Of a stretch of DNA of 64,000 nucleotides, positions 45,301-56,100 are shown one piece after another. The number at the start of each line of letters is the position of its first letter. The stretch's first letter is position 1. The stretch covers positions 8,405,412-8,469,411 of the forward strand of contig NC_051102.1 of NCBI RefSeq assembly GCF_901709675.1. The letters run 5' to 3'. The DNA comes from Syngnathus acus. Lineage: Eukaryota > Chordata > Actinopteri > Syngnathiformes > Syngnathidae. The position numbers were made by a program, and so were the translations under genes. The notes beneath the pieces were generated by a model. The model searched no databases and was not told the origin of the DNA. It worked only from the letters and a program-made list of their open reading frames with translations.

Positions 45301-48050
45301 AGAGACTTCCGGGAACTTCAGCAGAGACACAGCATAACTGCCTGGAGTGAGTGTTGGAATTTGATCATACTGGAGTAGCTGCAAAAATCCTAGAAAATAC
45401 ATTGTCACAAAAAAAAAAGTCCCCTTTAATAATTTTGACTGCTTTTTTTTTTTTAAAGGTCCTCCCGACTTTGTGGAAATACTGGCCAACTGCACAGCTG
45501 AGCTCGGGCAGACTGTTAAACTGGCGTGCAAGGCCGTAGGAGTTCCCAAGCCTGCCATCACCTGGTACAAGGGTAAGACTCTTCATCCACAACCCCAAAC
45601 GGATTCTACATTTTAGACGTGGCCATGACCTGCTTGACTGAGAATTGGCATTCTGCTGCCTTGTCTGTGGGTCGTAGACGGACGCATGGTGGAAGCAGAC
45701 CCTCATCACATCATTATCGAGGACCCCGACGGCTCCTGTACGCTCATCCTGGATAACATGACGGCGGAGGATTCGGGCCAGTACATGTGCTTCGCCACCA
45801 GCTCAGCCGGCAACGCCAGCACGCTGGGCAAGATCACTGTACAAGGTGAGCAGCCGGCACACGTAAAGATCCACGTTGCCGTTTTGACCTTTGAACTCGT
45901 CTTTGCTCACCAGTGCCCCCGCGCTTTGTGAACAAATTGAGGAATGCTATTTGTGTCAGCGGTGAAGATGCTCAGTTCACCTGCGTCATCCAGAGCGCTC
46001 CCAGTCCTAAAATCAGGTAGCAAAAGTTCTCACACGCAAAACAATACGCTGAGAAAAGTCGAAGCGCTGATGGACGCATTTGCCGTCAAGGTGGTTCAAG
46101 GACGGCCGGCTGCTAAGCGACCAGGAAAAGTATCAGACTTACAGTGAGCTCCGCAGCGGAGTTTTGGTCTTGGTGATCAAAAATGTGACAGATCGAGACC
46201 TGGGACACTACGAGTGTGAGGTTGGTCCTCTTTTTTTTTTATGGCTGCGTGTCAATGAGTCACATCTCTAATTGAGAATTTCCGGGTTTTGTCAGTTGTC
46301 CAACCGTCTGGGCAGCGCCAGGTGTGCCGCTGATTTAGTTCCTCCAACTGTCGCCGCCAGCGCTGAGCAGGCCATCGTTCTTGAAGGTAAGACGAGAGGG
46401 AGGACTCGCCGCTTGCTCACATTTCCATTCATTTCATGTGTTTGCTTTGTTTATTGTCCAGTTACGGAGCAGGAGACCAAAATCCCAAAGAAAACCATCA
46501 TCATGTAAGTGCAATCCATGCATGATGTTTGTATGTTCATTTTTTTTTTTGCCTCATCATCACCTTAGATAGAGTGCAACTTAACATTTTATTTGAAATA
46601 ATGGAACATGAAAGTCAAACTTAATTAACTTTCGAGGTATTTCTTTAAAAACACAACCTTAATGAATCTTTTGATGCGAACTGCTGCATGACGGCGGTTT
46701 CGAGCTCAAAAGATTTTTCAAAATCTGTGCAACCTCGAAAGGTTCAACTGTGTGATTAACTGCGACTCAAATGTGTGCTATGCGAAGCGTCGGTGCTAAC
46801 AAAACCTGGCCGAGATGCAAATTTAACCTCCAACTCAACAACTCACCAAACTAAATGAACTGTCCATGCTTCTTACGCGGCTTCGTTCCCATTTCGCTTG
46901 CTCGGACCGTCTGCAAAAACTGCATGCCAACCAATACGGAGCCTTCTCGGATAATGGCGTCCACGGTGCTTGGTGGTTTATCAACAGCGAGGAGACCATC
47001 ACCACGGTGGTGAAGAACCCGAGAATGAGGAGGCACAAGTCCCCGGGCATGACCATCACTGGAGCCCACCGCTCGGAGATGACCACCTCAGAGACCTCCA
47101 GCACCAGGACCAGGAGGATGGCCACTTCCAGAAAAAGCACAGTGCCAACTTTCTATGTCACGGAAGTCGGAGGTGCGGAGGGTGCCGCTTCTGCCGTCGT
47201 GGAGAGCAAGCCTAATTGGGTTGAGGTGGAGGAGGTGATCGAGTACAAGGTCAATAAGTCTCCCAGGTTGTCCAGAAGGAGGGGTGTGTCACCGGCTGTT
47301 TCAGAACGCTCCAGCACTCCATCCAGACCCAAAAGATCACCTCCGGAGAACCCCAATGCCAACAATTCCAACAATAATCTGGTGGAGCTGGCAGGAAGCG
47401 CCAGTGGCCAGACGCTCACCTGGGAGGACCAGGAAGCTCCTTCTGCTTCAGGAGATCACCACGAGCTCTCATCTATTCTTACCACAGCTGGGGAGGCTTG
47501 TGAAAACCAAATTGTCATCTTGGAACCTGATGATGATGAAGACCTTTGCGGGAAGCAGGAAGCCAAGACACTAACACATGGAGGTCACGTTCTCGCACTG
47601 GAAGACTTGGAAGATTACATCCCAGGGGAAGGAGAATCTTACGGTTCAACCAGCAACGTTCCCGCCGAGAAGCCCTGCGAGATCTCCGTGCTCCAGAGGG
47701 AGGTTGGCGGCTCCGCCGTGGGACAACCCGTGCTCCTCAACGTAGGACGTCCCATCTCGGCCCCAAGACGGCGAGGCGTTTTTTTCTCTCGCTTCAGAGA
47801 GCATCTAGCCGGCGGTCTTTCTTCATCTCACGCTCCACAAGCAAGCGGCAGCCAGTCGGAAAGGCGCGTCCCCATTCAAGTGCACCACGCCGAGCTGGAG
47901 GTGAAACCGTCTTACTGCTCCGAGGTGCAGAGGGTGGAAGGTGGGCAGCCAAGTTTTAAAACCAAAATATCAACTCAGACGTACGGCTACACATCGGTGG
48001 GAAACCCGGTCACCCTTCAAATTAGCGACAAACAGCAGCAGAAGCAGTAG
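17268..48050 (+). CDS. obscn: Obscurin, giant sarcomeric Ig/RhoGEF scaffold, kinase-less (A-type)
   Basis: Obscurin surrounds myofibrils at M-bands and Z-discs, binds titin and links to ankyrin-1 of the sarcoplasmic reticulum; its DH-PH tandem activates Rho GTPases. I assemble 80 coding exons, 19,447 nt, about 6,480 aa once one extra base in exon 12 is discounted (coordinates in the block entries below). Order: Ig1-5, FnIII, Ig6-47, FnIII, linker with IQ motif, Ig48-51, SH3, DH, PH, Ig52-53, and an unstructured tail with ankyrin-binding [13 protein letters not shown], stop at 48050. Nearly all Ig exons are symmetric phase 1 and 267-282 nt. ATG 17268 is chosen because it directly precedes the family N-terminus ([12 protein letters not shown]) and sits in ACCATGG. 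Human obscurin-B continues into two kinase domains; none occurs before convergent guk1. Whether this is the obscna or obscnb copy cannot be told from sequence alone. Confidence 0.95.
18703..20783 (+). other. obscn: Obscurin exons 2-8: Ig4-5, FnIII-1, Ig6-8
   Basis: Exons 18703-18972 (Ig4), 19051-19311 (Ig5), 19374-19679 (FnIII, with [11 protein letters not shown] and [10 protein letters not shown]), 19753-20019 (Ig6), 20091-20197 plus 20263-20431 (Ig7, split by an intron before the conserved Trp) and 20508-20783 (Ig8). All outer junctions are phase 1. The order Ig5-FnIII-Ig6 matches human obscurin, which supports the assignment over titin or obscurin-like 1. Confidence 0.9.
20852..22888 (+). 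repeat. obscn: Obscurin tandem Ig array A (Ig9-Ig14)
   Basis: Six consecutive single-exon Ig domains: 20852-21133, 21205-21480, 21543-21818, 21924-22206, 22270-22551 and 22613-22888. Each repeats the pattern [46 protein letters not shown] with few changes. Near-identity of neighbours points to recent tandem exon duplication or gene conversion. Human obscurin has a comparable array at this place (Ig domains with VTWYKDGKKLSSSSKVR). The fourth member has a +1 frameshift. Confidence 0.9.
21924..22206 (+). pseudogene. obscn: Obscurin exon 12 (Ig12) with a +1 frameshift
   Basis: The exon is 283 nt, whereas its five array neighbours are 276 or 282, all multiples of three. The frame breaks at about 22031-22036: AAAACTAGAGGTGAAATGG where the paralogues have ACT/ACC GAG GTC/GTG AAA/AAG TGG. 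One surplus A at about 22034 explains it. Without correction a TAA follows at 22075-22078. Downstream of the extra base the other frame reads a perfect Ig half ([16 protein letters not shown]). Since the exon is phase-symmetric, skipping it would save the protein. It may equally be an assembly error or an individual allele. Confidence 0.85.
22965..28840 (+). other. obscn: Obscurin exons 15-31: Ig15-Ig29
   Basis: Exons 22965-23243, 23309-23575, 23638-23907, 24023-24289, 24352-24618, 24748-24860 with 24922-25075 (one Ig), 25153-25314 with 25395-25499 (one Ig), 25740-26006, 26527-26796, 26865-27134, 27225-27491, 27560-27826, 27894-28163, 28219-28488 and 28574-28840. Fifteen divergent Ig domains with the Cys-Trp-Cys core or close variants. 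Several match individual human domains, for example [20 protein letters not shown] (Ig22) and the GESCSFECVLSHES-like domain at 27894. The longest intron in this block, 26007-26526, is AT-rich and shows nothing else. Confidence 0.9.
29007..32537 (+). repeat. obscn: Obscurin tandem Ig array B (Ig30-Ig35) with duplicated linker exons
   Basis: Ig exons, all 267 nt: 29007-29273, 29415-29681, 29773-30039, 30104-30370, 30461-30727 and 31589-31855. They share the frame [46 protein letters not shown] and [10 protein letters not shown]. Between and after them are four small phase-1 exons: 30896-30955 and 31936-32010 (related, LPAAKVE core) and 31401-31478 and 32460-32537 (related, VVTLQ-T-E-SK-Q-VKQE). 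So an Ig plus two-linker module has been duplicated. Each linker is flanked by a good AG acceptor and a GT donor and stays open in phase. Linker use in mRNA is inferred. Confidence 0.8.
36962..36982 (+). repeat. Poly-C tract in an obscurin intron
   Basis: Twenty-one consecutive C residues (poly-G on the other strand) lie in the 880 nt intron between exons 50 and 51. Such homopolymers are length-unstable and often miscounted in assembly. Confidence 0.95.
37440..37599. mobile_element. Non-autonomous hAT-like repeat, internally deleted
   Basis: The segment starts CAGGAGTCACCAACACGG and ends AAAAGGATGCTGACCCCTG, so its ends are imperfect inverted repeats of the CAGGGGTCAsCA type. Its inside keeps fragments (CTAAAAATAGCTCCC, AGCCAAGAAGAACTGTAGCT) of a dispersed repeat common in ray-finned fish. 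No clear 8 bp target duplication is seen. It lies in an obscurin intron. Confidence 0.6.
38764..42512 (+). other. obscn: Obscurin exons 53-64: FnIII-2, IQ linker, Ig48-Ig51
   Basis: Exons 38764-39054 (FnIII), 39229-40533, 40613-40894, 40962-41043, 41116-41237, 41298-41495, 41569-41601, 41662-41760, 41832-42050, 42122-42155, 42225-42277 and 42414-42512. The 1,305 nt exon carries [14 protein letters not shown], the IQ motif [18 protein letters not shown] (calmodulin binding, about residue 4790), Ig48 and a domain with [20 protein letters not shown]. Exon 64 encodes [19 protein letters not shown], nearly identical to the human sequence before the SH3 domain. The Ig domain that human obscurin has between its last FnIII and this linker is missing. 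Confidence 0.9.
42673..42729 (+). other. obscn: Candidate cassette exon, 19 codons, obscurin
   Basis: A 57 nt stretch between TTATTCAG and GTATGT is open in the required phase (1 to 1) and would insert [19 protein letters not shown]-like residues between exons 64 and 65. Human obscurin joins those exons directly, so this is either an alternative exon of this lineage or chance. It is left out of the main model. Confidence 0.3.
42885..43130. mobile_element. Palindromic MITE in an obscurin intron
   Basis: The ends are near-perfect inverted repeats about 30 bp long: TACCGTATTTTCCGCACTAT then AAGGCGCACC at the left, and GGTGCGCCTTATAGTGCGGA then AAATACGGTA at the right. Internal copies of TATAAGGCGCACC occur near 42916, 43043 and 43059. 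This foldback element is widespread in teleosts. An internal segment (GACCCGCGGGCCGGACTTTG, about 42984-43003) resembles another fish repeat and may be nested. The flanks suggest a TA target. Confidence 0.8.
43422..46504 (+). other. obscn: Obscurin exons 65-79: SH3, RhoGEF DH-PH, Ig52-Ig53
   Basis: Exons 43422-43561, 43629-43829 (SH3: [27 protein letters not shown]), 43897-43973, 44047-44217, 44283-44442, 44509-44625, 44699-44863 ([51 protein letters not shown]), 44955-45113, 45169-45346 ([38 protein letters not shown]), 45459-45572, 45678-45845 (Ig52), 45914-46016, 46091-46220, 46296-46386 (Ig53) and 46462-46504. The DH core helices look intact, so exchange activity on a Rho-family GTPase (RhoA/RhoQ by homology) is expected. 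All phases close. Confidence 0.93.
46988..48050 (+). other. obscn: Obscurin last exon: ankyrin-binding tail and stop
   Basis: The exon starts after TTATCAACAG, giving [14 protein letters not shown] across the junction as in human obscurin-A. The upstream ORF extension (46866-46987) is intron. Landmarks: a Ser/Arg-rich stretch, [22 protein letters not shown] (ankyrin-1 binding site of the sarcoplasmic reticulum anchor), [45 protein letters not shown] and a terminal [21 protein letters not shown] at 48048-48050. These match the human A-type C-terminus block by block. Confidence 0.93.
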
Positions 48051-49814
48051 CTTTTGAATTCTGTTCACGGCAAAGCCTCCTTAGTCTTAAACGGCGGCAT
48101 CGGCTTGACTCCTATCCTAACTTTCAGCTTTTGACAAACCATTCCAGATGACAGAAATATTTGAAGTTGGACGGTATTATGTAATCTTGCGTCACCACAA
48201 TCAAACGAAGTGACGATACCCTTCGATTTACTCAAACCAGAAACCGCATGGTTTCTGTTACAATGAAAATAGATTCGAGAGGAACGAAAATCAATTCACA
48301 TCACAAATATTTTGAATTGATGATCTGATGTTTTTTGAAGCAACTATTGTGTTAGAAAGCGCTAACTCCTCGGTGCAACTTTGTTCTGCTTAATACAGCA
48401 GTAGCAGTTCTGAATATTCCGAAAGATAAGATTGCTTCCCATTAAGTCACTTAGTGGTGAAATTAGCAAAAGGCAAAAATGTTGGACTGGTCACAAGTCA
48501 CTGATTCACAATGTCGTTGGAACTAAAGCTGCATGCACGGAATTCAAAACGAGTGAACCGTCTGACTTTAAAAAGAAAAATATTCAAATTGATGAAAGCA
48601 TTAAATATTAACACATAGGTACCTTTTATTTGTAGTTTATAAGATTCATTGCTTTGTGTCAATTGAAATAGGTCAACAAGTTCATCATCTTTTTAGGTTT
48701 AGTGAGAATTCAGTCTTTGGCGTGAGTAATTTATCATCTGGCTCCATTTATAGAGCAAAGACTGTCTCGGAGTTTGTTCATGCGGTGCAATAACGTTGAG
48801 CTCACGGGGGCCGTTTGTAGTTCCTTTCAAAAGTTTGACTGCATGCTGCTTTTCCAAAGCATTTGTGACTATCGAAATTTAGAGATTTAACGTCTTCCGG
48901 AATTCGGGTTTTGTGTAGTTCCTAACACTCAACGGATTGTAATTGCTTGTACTTTAAATGTGTTGATTTTGAATGGAAAAACATGTTTGCTTTCACATCT
49001 GAATATTAAATAAAAAAATATGTAAGATATACAAATTGTTACTGTTCATGGACGTTAAATTTGATTAAACTGCTGATACATAAAAAAAAAAAAGTGAGTT
49101 TTCAGGCATTTTGAGGTCTTCAGTTTTAGTGATTACAAGAGACTTCAAATAAAGACGAAACATAACATTTCCATTTCTTTAAATTCTTAACAGTCCACTC
49201 CAATCGTAATCGATTCAAATGCAGGTTAAATACACATAACTGTGCCCCCCCCCCACACAATTTAGAGGGATTTAAACCTAAAACATGTATTTTTTTAGCA
49301 AAGTTACACTAGCACATCGTTAAAAAAAAAAAAAAAAAAAGCATGAAATGGAATACATAATTTTACGCATTAAAAACAAATGGATGTGTTTTTTTGGTTT
49401 CCTATCAGAAGCACTGATTATACCAGGACAAGTACCCAAAAGAAACTTTGCTTGACAGACCAGTTAATCAACGTGTCGGAATGAGTTCGCTTAAGGCCGG
49501 GCTGAAGAAAAACCGATGATGACTGCATACGGTACAAGTCACCTAGCAGGCTGACAATACAACACATAGCAAAGTCTCTACAAAACAAATGTAAATGATC
49601 ATTTAAAAAAAGAGAAAAGTTCTCCTTGTCATAAAAAAAGAAAACATTCGACTTTAGAAATAATAGCTATGCTTAAACACACTTGTAAACCTACACTTTT
49701 GGAGAAATACGCTTGGGGGGCTTTTGCAGACCACTTTTTTTTTTGGGACGGAATGTTCACAACGAGGTCTATAGTTTAGTAAGGAGTGAGTGGTCTTAGA
49801 CTGTGCCCTGTTTC
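48051..49814. other. Convergent 3' flanks of obscurin and guk1
   Basis: AT-rich, no coding potential. The obscurin 3' UTR runs to a signal at 49009-49014. The guk1 3' UTR comes in from the right, with no clear AATAAA identified for it on the minus strand. No kinase-domain motif (GxGxxG, HRDLKPEN, DFG) is found in any plus-strand ORF here. Confidence 0.65.
49009..49014 (+). terminator. obscn: Poly(A) signal AATAAA, obscurin
   Basis: First canonical AATAAA downstream of the obscurin stop codon, about 960 bp away, in ATTAAATAAAAAAATATG. A second copy lies near 49148. Confidence 0.6.
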
Positions 49815-51007
49815 CTATGAAGACATGTTGATTTTCTTCACCATGTTGATTTCCTAAAAAGAGAAAAGGGGGAAAAGTATTCACACAATATTTCAATCGA
49901 GTTGAATTCAAACTTGCAGTATTTTTTGAGCTAGCTTGCGTGTTAATGACGTGCCGTGTGGAAACGGTGTCAAGTGGCACGCCATGACTGTCAACCCAAA
50001 TCTAATTTAAGCTCACCTCAAGAAGAGCATCTCGTAAGTGCCCGTAAGCGTCTTCCAAGTTGTCATTGACGATGACCACGTCGAACATGTCGGGTTCTTT
50101 ACCTGCGGTAATAGTATAATAATTATGCTACAGCTAAGAAGTCATTATCTGCAAAAAAGTAATTTCTTTAAATTTTCTGTCAGTCTGGACAAAAAAAAGA
50201 TCTTACTTAATTCAATGTCCACCTTAGCGGCTTGCAAGCGCCTTTGCAGGCTGTCTTCTGACTCTGTTTTTCTGGCTCTTAGACGGGCTTCCTGAAAGCA
50301 TACGAAAGGTGCGACGAGTATTAAAAAAAACAAAAACATTTAATGATTAGGAACACAACTCAGTCCAAAAGAGAGAACTCTCTGCACTTGTGCTTTTTCC
50401 TCACCAGGAGATCCAAAGACGGAGGCTGGATGGAGATGTAAATGGGATTGAGGTCAGTCTTCTTAATATTCTTCACCCCCTGCATATCGATGTCCAGTAT
50501 GCAAATGAGGTTGCGCGCCTTGACGGCCTGCACGGCGGCTCTGCTCGTCCCGTACAGGTTTCCAGAAAACTCTGCGCTCTCGATGAATTCGCCCTTATCG
50601 ACGGCCGCCTGCATGGCTTCCCGTGTGACGTAATGGTAATCTAGGAAAAAGGTCGGGCGAGGTCACATGATAATAATCATGTCGCGTACACAAATAGAGA
50701 AAAGGAAAATCCACCTTTGCCGTTCTCCTCTCCAGGTCGTGGGTTTCTCGTCGTATCTGAAGGAGGACCCACAATTGGGTTACATGAACTCAAATACATT
50801 TACTAAGAATTTGAACCCCGGTTCATACAAACGTCGCCGTGTTGTAAAATACCGTTAATTTCAAATTAAAAGGACACGAACAATCGAAAACTCACGCGAG
50901 ACGCTGAAGCCAAAGACACCGTTGTATTCTTTCAAGAGTTTCTTGAGCAGAGTGCTTTTGCCAGCCCCGGATGGGCCGCTCAGCACCACAGGCCTGGGTC
51001 CAGCCAT
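49815..51007 (-). CDS. guk1: Guanylate kinase 1
   Basis: Cytosolic GMP kinase: ATP + (d)GMP to ADP + (d)GDP, needed for GTP supply and cGMP recycling. Exons on the minus strand: 50896-51007, 50715-50756, 50405-50640, 50207-50291, 50017-50102 and 49815-49853; 600 nt, 199 aa (human 197). [20 protein letters not shown] holds the P-loop. [17 protein letters not shown] and [15 protein letters not shown] are the GMP-binding region, then [25 protein letters not shown] and the lid [18 protein letters not shown] non-coding first exon probably ends at about 52553 (ACCA|GTAAGC on the minus strand), splicing to an acceptor just before the ATG. Convergent with obscurin and divergent from mmtag2, as expected from human 1q42.13, but MRPL55 is not present between guk1 and mmtag2. 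Confidence 0.96.
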
Positions 51008-53120
51008 CGCTTAAAAAAATAAAAAATAAAAAAAAAGACAGGAGAGAGAGAGAGAGAGGTAAATGAGTGACGCACTGAAATTTTAACAGCTAAAAACGAC
51101 ACCGCAGCTTTCCAGGCTGACTGACAAAACTTTTACAATACAAGCAATCGACATGGTACCGTTGGGGACTAATGACTTCCCTCTAATTACTTTTTCCGCT
51201 TGTGGAAGCAGAACAGAACACACCTGCAATATCACCTTCGCCACAACCTTACCTGAACTATCTTGCAATGCGCTCCATTTATTATCAGCCACATCTGACT
51301 CATAAAAAAAGCACCTTCGTCTCCCTGCTTTATCTGAATGTTCATAGCTCCGAGCGTGAGCAGTCAAATTAGCACAGCCGGTCAAACAGGGTAGGGCTAT
51401 TGTCACATAATCAGCCCTAGTGATAAGTGACATTAATTTGTCGGGAAAAAAATATGACCGGCGCAATCAGTAAGTGACTTTTAAATTGCACAAAAGCATG
51501 CACGATGCAATACTTACATCAGATGGGAATTTGATTAGTGGCGAGAAAGGATTGTCCGCATGATAGCAGACAAAATTCTTAAAGGTACAGCATTTAAAAA
51601 CAAAAGAAAAATGCCGCGTTTAATAGCCCTCTCGTCTCGCAAGCGGTCTCGATGTAGCCTGGTTGTGTTTGCAGGTGCAAATGACAAGAGTCCTTCTCTG
51701 TTGTCGCTTTCCTTAAAGGGGCAAGGGCTTCCTTATTACCTTCCCAAATCTGTGTCAAATTTAAACAAAATGGGACACTCGGGTGTCTTAATGTAATTTG
51801 GAAATTTAAAAGACTCAATTTAAAATCTCGTGACAACACTGAGCACGTTTCCTTGTGCAGCATGTCAGGAAATTGGATATTTGACTTGATCGCTCATTGG
51901 AAGCAAATCATGTGAGATTCATTGGCAATGGGTGGCCAGGAACAGTCACTTTCCTGCCATTTTTGGCCAATTAAACTAAATGTGCACCGTTACAACCATT
52001 TTATATGCAGCTCAATAACAATGCATGTTTAGGCTCGACAAGTTCGTTGCTAAGCAATTAAGACTGCCCCCATGATTCAATTCCTGGTTCTTTCTCGATT
52101 GTCGTGACTCATTTCATATGGTTTCATTATGAAGTTTTAATAAGCCATAAAAACGTAAAAAAAACACACCTGATAACTAAATTGCGCCCATCGTTATGTT
52201 GTAATAAACAGGGACTAGATAAGCAGAATTGCTAAAAACCCGGTTTCCTTTTCGACAAGTCATGTAAAACATAATGAAGCTGCAACTTATTGCAGCTGTT
52301 GTTTATTTACTTGCCGAAAATAAACACATCAAACGGAAAAAAAAACCATGCATTATGAGGGAAAACCACGGAGTGATCAGCAAGTTTTGATAAAATATTT
52401 ACAGGCGAATATATAAATATTTTGGCATGCAGCATCTCGATGGCAGCCGATACCAAAATACTGATAACCGGGATAAGACGGGGAATATATAAAAACCTTT
52501 ACTCCTACCTGAGTAAAGCCTGACGAAATACTTCATAAACATTTGCGCTTACTGGTACACCGCCCTCTGAGGACGTTGCCGTGAGATTGTGATCGTCTTT
52601 GGGCTGGGCTCCTTCGCTCGGAAAGACATTTTGCGTTGGTGTCGTCCCCCCCGCTACGTCATCACCACGCGACCAAGCGAGTAAACAATCGGCGCGTTAG
52701 CGACGGGATTTGCACGTTTACGTGCCAAGAAAACTAAACACCGGCAGATTTGTTTTTTTATTCGCCCCGCCCTAAATAAAATCGAAGGCGCTTAAACGTT
52801 CATTTACGATTATAACGATATGTATACGATATGTGAAAACTATATTGAGGGAAAACATTGAGCGGTCCCATTACGTCAGTAGCTTTTATATTCACATAAC
52901 GTTATCACTTTTGGTTCATTTATCTGAAAGTTTTTATATATGTTAAACTATATTACATAAAATAAATCCCACTGCGGAGAAAGTCGCATAGCTCAAGGGG
53001 AAGTAGTCGGGCAAGTCCCCGGATGTTGGAACGACGCAGGCCGCTAACGTGTGGCTAAAGCTAACTAGCTACATTTAAAGACGCCCTCGCTTTTAAAGAA
53101 ACAAAACAAAAAGGCCGAAA
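51008..53120. other. guk1 intron 1 / guk1-mmtag2 divergent promoter
   Basis: About 2.1 kb between divergent start codons. The probable guk1 non-coding exon and its promoter lie near 52553-52640, and the mmtag2 5' UTR and promoter near 52900-53120. No MRPL55-like or other coding sequence was found. The ORFs at 51083-51466 and 51560-51863 are unrecognised. Confidence 0.5.
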
Positions 53121-56100
53121 ATGTTCGGTACTTCGAGGATCGGTGGGGTTCGAGGAGGCCAGGACCAGTTCAACTGGGATGACGTCAAGGTGGACAAACA
53201 CCGAGAGAATTATCTGGGTAAGTGTGCAAAGCAATGCTAACCGCAAGCGTGCCTTCGTTTGCAACTACAAGCAGCCGCACAATAACAAATAAATCTAACG
53301 TGGCGTCCTGACTCCTCGTCCTGCAATTCCTTACCTTCCACTGCTGTGTCCTTCATCACGCAGATTGTTGATAGATTGTTACTTGTTTTTTTCTCCCAGT
53401 CCTCTGTGCGCTACTTAAATCATTGCCCACCACGAGTTGGTCCACGCAGGCACTCTGCTATTTGAGCCCCCAACTATGTCAATATGCGGACTACGTGGAA
53501 GGCCACCGCGTTTGCGAAATACGGCGTTAACATCAATCATTTGAATTTAACACCGTATTTCATTTCAGGCTATTCGGAAATAGTTCAAATTTGCTCAGGT
53601 GACTCCAAGATAATGTGGTTTAGAACAGCCAAAAATCAAAAATGCCATTCATTGTATTATTGATTAAATGTACGGAATGAATGTCTATATCCTGTACCTT
53701 CATGAAAAAGGTGGCAACTAACATATATGAGGAAGTATTTATTTGATTATTAACGCTTTACAGACAAAAAGAAATGATCACGGCACAGTAGTTGGGCATC
53801 ACTGATGCGCATGTTAGATTCATACAGCATAAACACACTGCGGTCCAATTTATGCACAAAGTTTGATTATGTCTCCACTGAAAGAATAGAACCAAGGCGA
53901 CTCTATTTCTTAATGGGGAAATAGTTTTCCACAGTCTTGTTTTTTTGTGTTCTCTTTTGCAGGAAATTCCCTCAAGGCTCCAGTGGGTCGATGGCAAAAA
54001 GGCAAAGATCTGACGTGGTACGCTAAAGACAAAACCGGTCGCACCAGGACGAAAGAGGAGGAGCTCGCTGCCGTCAAGGCTGCAGAACATGAAGCATTGA
54101 TGGCTGCCTTGTAAGTGTGCAAGCCACAAAAAGGCATTATAAGAATAAGTAGCTAGTCTAAAAATGTACTTTTGTCTTTGGCAATGCAGAGGTCACAAGG
54201 TTATAAAGAGACAACCCACTGGACTGACAAAAGAGGTACTGTATTTATTCCACCTTGTTTTCGTACACCCCAAAGCCGTTTTGAACCCCGATGGCTGACA
54301 TTCTCACAGGACTTGGCAGATATATGCAGACGAGAAGATGATGAAGGCGAAGAGAAAAATGTGGATCGGCTCTCCGGGTTGGGAAGTTCCGGGTATTTTT
54401 TTTCCTCTTCTTAATATGAAAATATTTTAAAGGCTGTTTTGTAGTGAATTATTTTTTAAATGTGAATCAAACCACTGCTTATTAAACAAATTGTTTATCA
54501 TTTAGTAGTGTATTGGACACAACTAAAATACTCTAAGCACCTTTCCAGTTGTTTTCGCATCCCATTAAAAATGTTCCTCTTGACATTAAGCCTCAACGAG
54601 CAGCTTATCGCAGATGAGAGCTCTCTTCTTCTCATAAGTCTGATTCCTAACAAGTGTGTTTATGTTTCTATTTGCAGCGCCGGCTCACGCAAAATGGTCC
54701 TCTCCCAAAAGGAAAAAGAGGCTGTGAGAATGGGCCTGCAGGTTTTTACAGTAAGCCCTCCACACAAACACTGAGACAAATGATTTGCAAGGTTGTATTA
54801 TCTACAGCTTAATGGAATTTAAGAAAAGTAAAGCATCTTATTTCATGGTACTTTCAGCACCACAAGACTGCAAATCGTCCAGAAACCTCAACGGCGACGC
54901 CATCAGAGAGTGCCGAAAAAGAAGTAGTGGAGCCGCGGTGAGAAAACATAGCACTGCACTTCATTGATTGCATCTCATTATATTGTGCGAGTACTGGGAC
55001 GGATTTGGAGTCCCAATCTGGCTCCTTACTGCTTTTGTTTTCCGTTTTACATCTTATTAGTCAGGAGAGCAAGAAGAAAAAGAAAGAAAAGAAGAGCAAA
55101 AAGGAGAAAAAGAAGAAGAAGAAAAAGAGGCAGAGAAGCGACACATCCTCTTCGGATTCAGACGACGACAGAAAGAGGTTGGCTTGGCGGCGAGCACACT
55201 TGAGGACATCCGCTAATTTGCATGACTATTAATGATCTTATGTTCACACCAAGCCTTAGCTGAGATGCATTTGGGATGGATAGAAAAAAAACACTAGAGG
55301 GCGCTAAGACGTCACGTCACACGCAGTGCTAGACTGTTTCAAAAGTGTGGGACCTGGAGCCTGATGCTCTCCAGTTACATCAAAAAGTTTTGAGGGCTTT
55401 TACGAAAAAGGCTTTTACTCAACTGCATAGAAAGATAAGTCTTTATTAATTATTATTCGAAATTAACATGGGCCGTTTTCATTCAAAAATATAATACGGT
55501 TCTCTAAAATATACAATTGTTTCTTCAAAAAATGGGCCCTACCACAAAGGTAATTTTTAATCAATTTTCTAATTTCTTTTGAAAAATCATTTGGTGGTTT
55601 CTTATGTAATCTTTTTATTTGCTCTGAGGCGTAATCGTTATGAAGAGTTTAAAGAAATAGGAAGTATTTCACACAGTTTTTAATATTTAGATTTAACTAC
55701 TCAATTAAATGAAGTATTCCATCATTTCCTACTCATTCATATTTTTATGGTTATTTACTTCCTCGAGCTGCACCTGTATAGCTACATTGAAAGCGGCAAT
55801 GAAAAAAAAAAAAAGTACTACAGTAGACAAATTGCAGTAATCTGAATCTAATGGGGACGCACACAACTCTGTCGCTATAAAACATCAGCCTGCTCATAAC
55901 AATTGTAACGGTTACTGATTTCATCATTCAAGAGTGAATGAGAAGCCACAGTGCGATTATTTGCCGTCCGTTGCTCTTCAGAACCCGTAAGGACCACCAC
56001 CATCGTAATCCATCATACCGCAGTCAGAGTGGAGCCAGACCCTATGACAGCCATTCAAGGGGGGGACCAAAGGCACAGCAACAGCCCCCACGCCCCCATC

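Noticed and set aside
46866-46987. Upstream extension of the last obscurin ORF
   Set aside because: Conserved [11 protein letters not shown] is recovered only by splicing from 46504 to 46988; the extension is intron.
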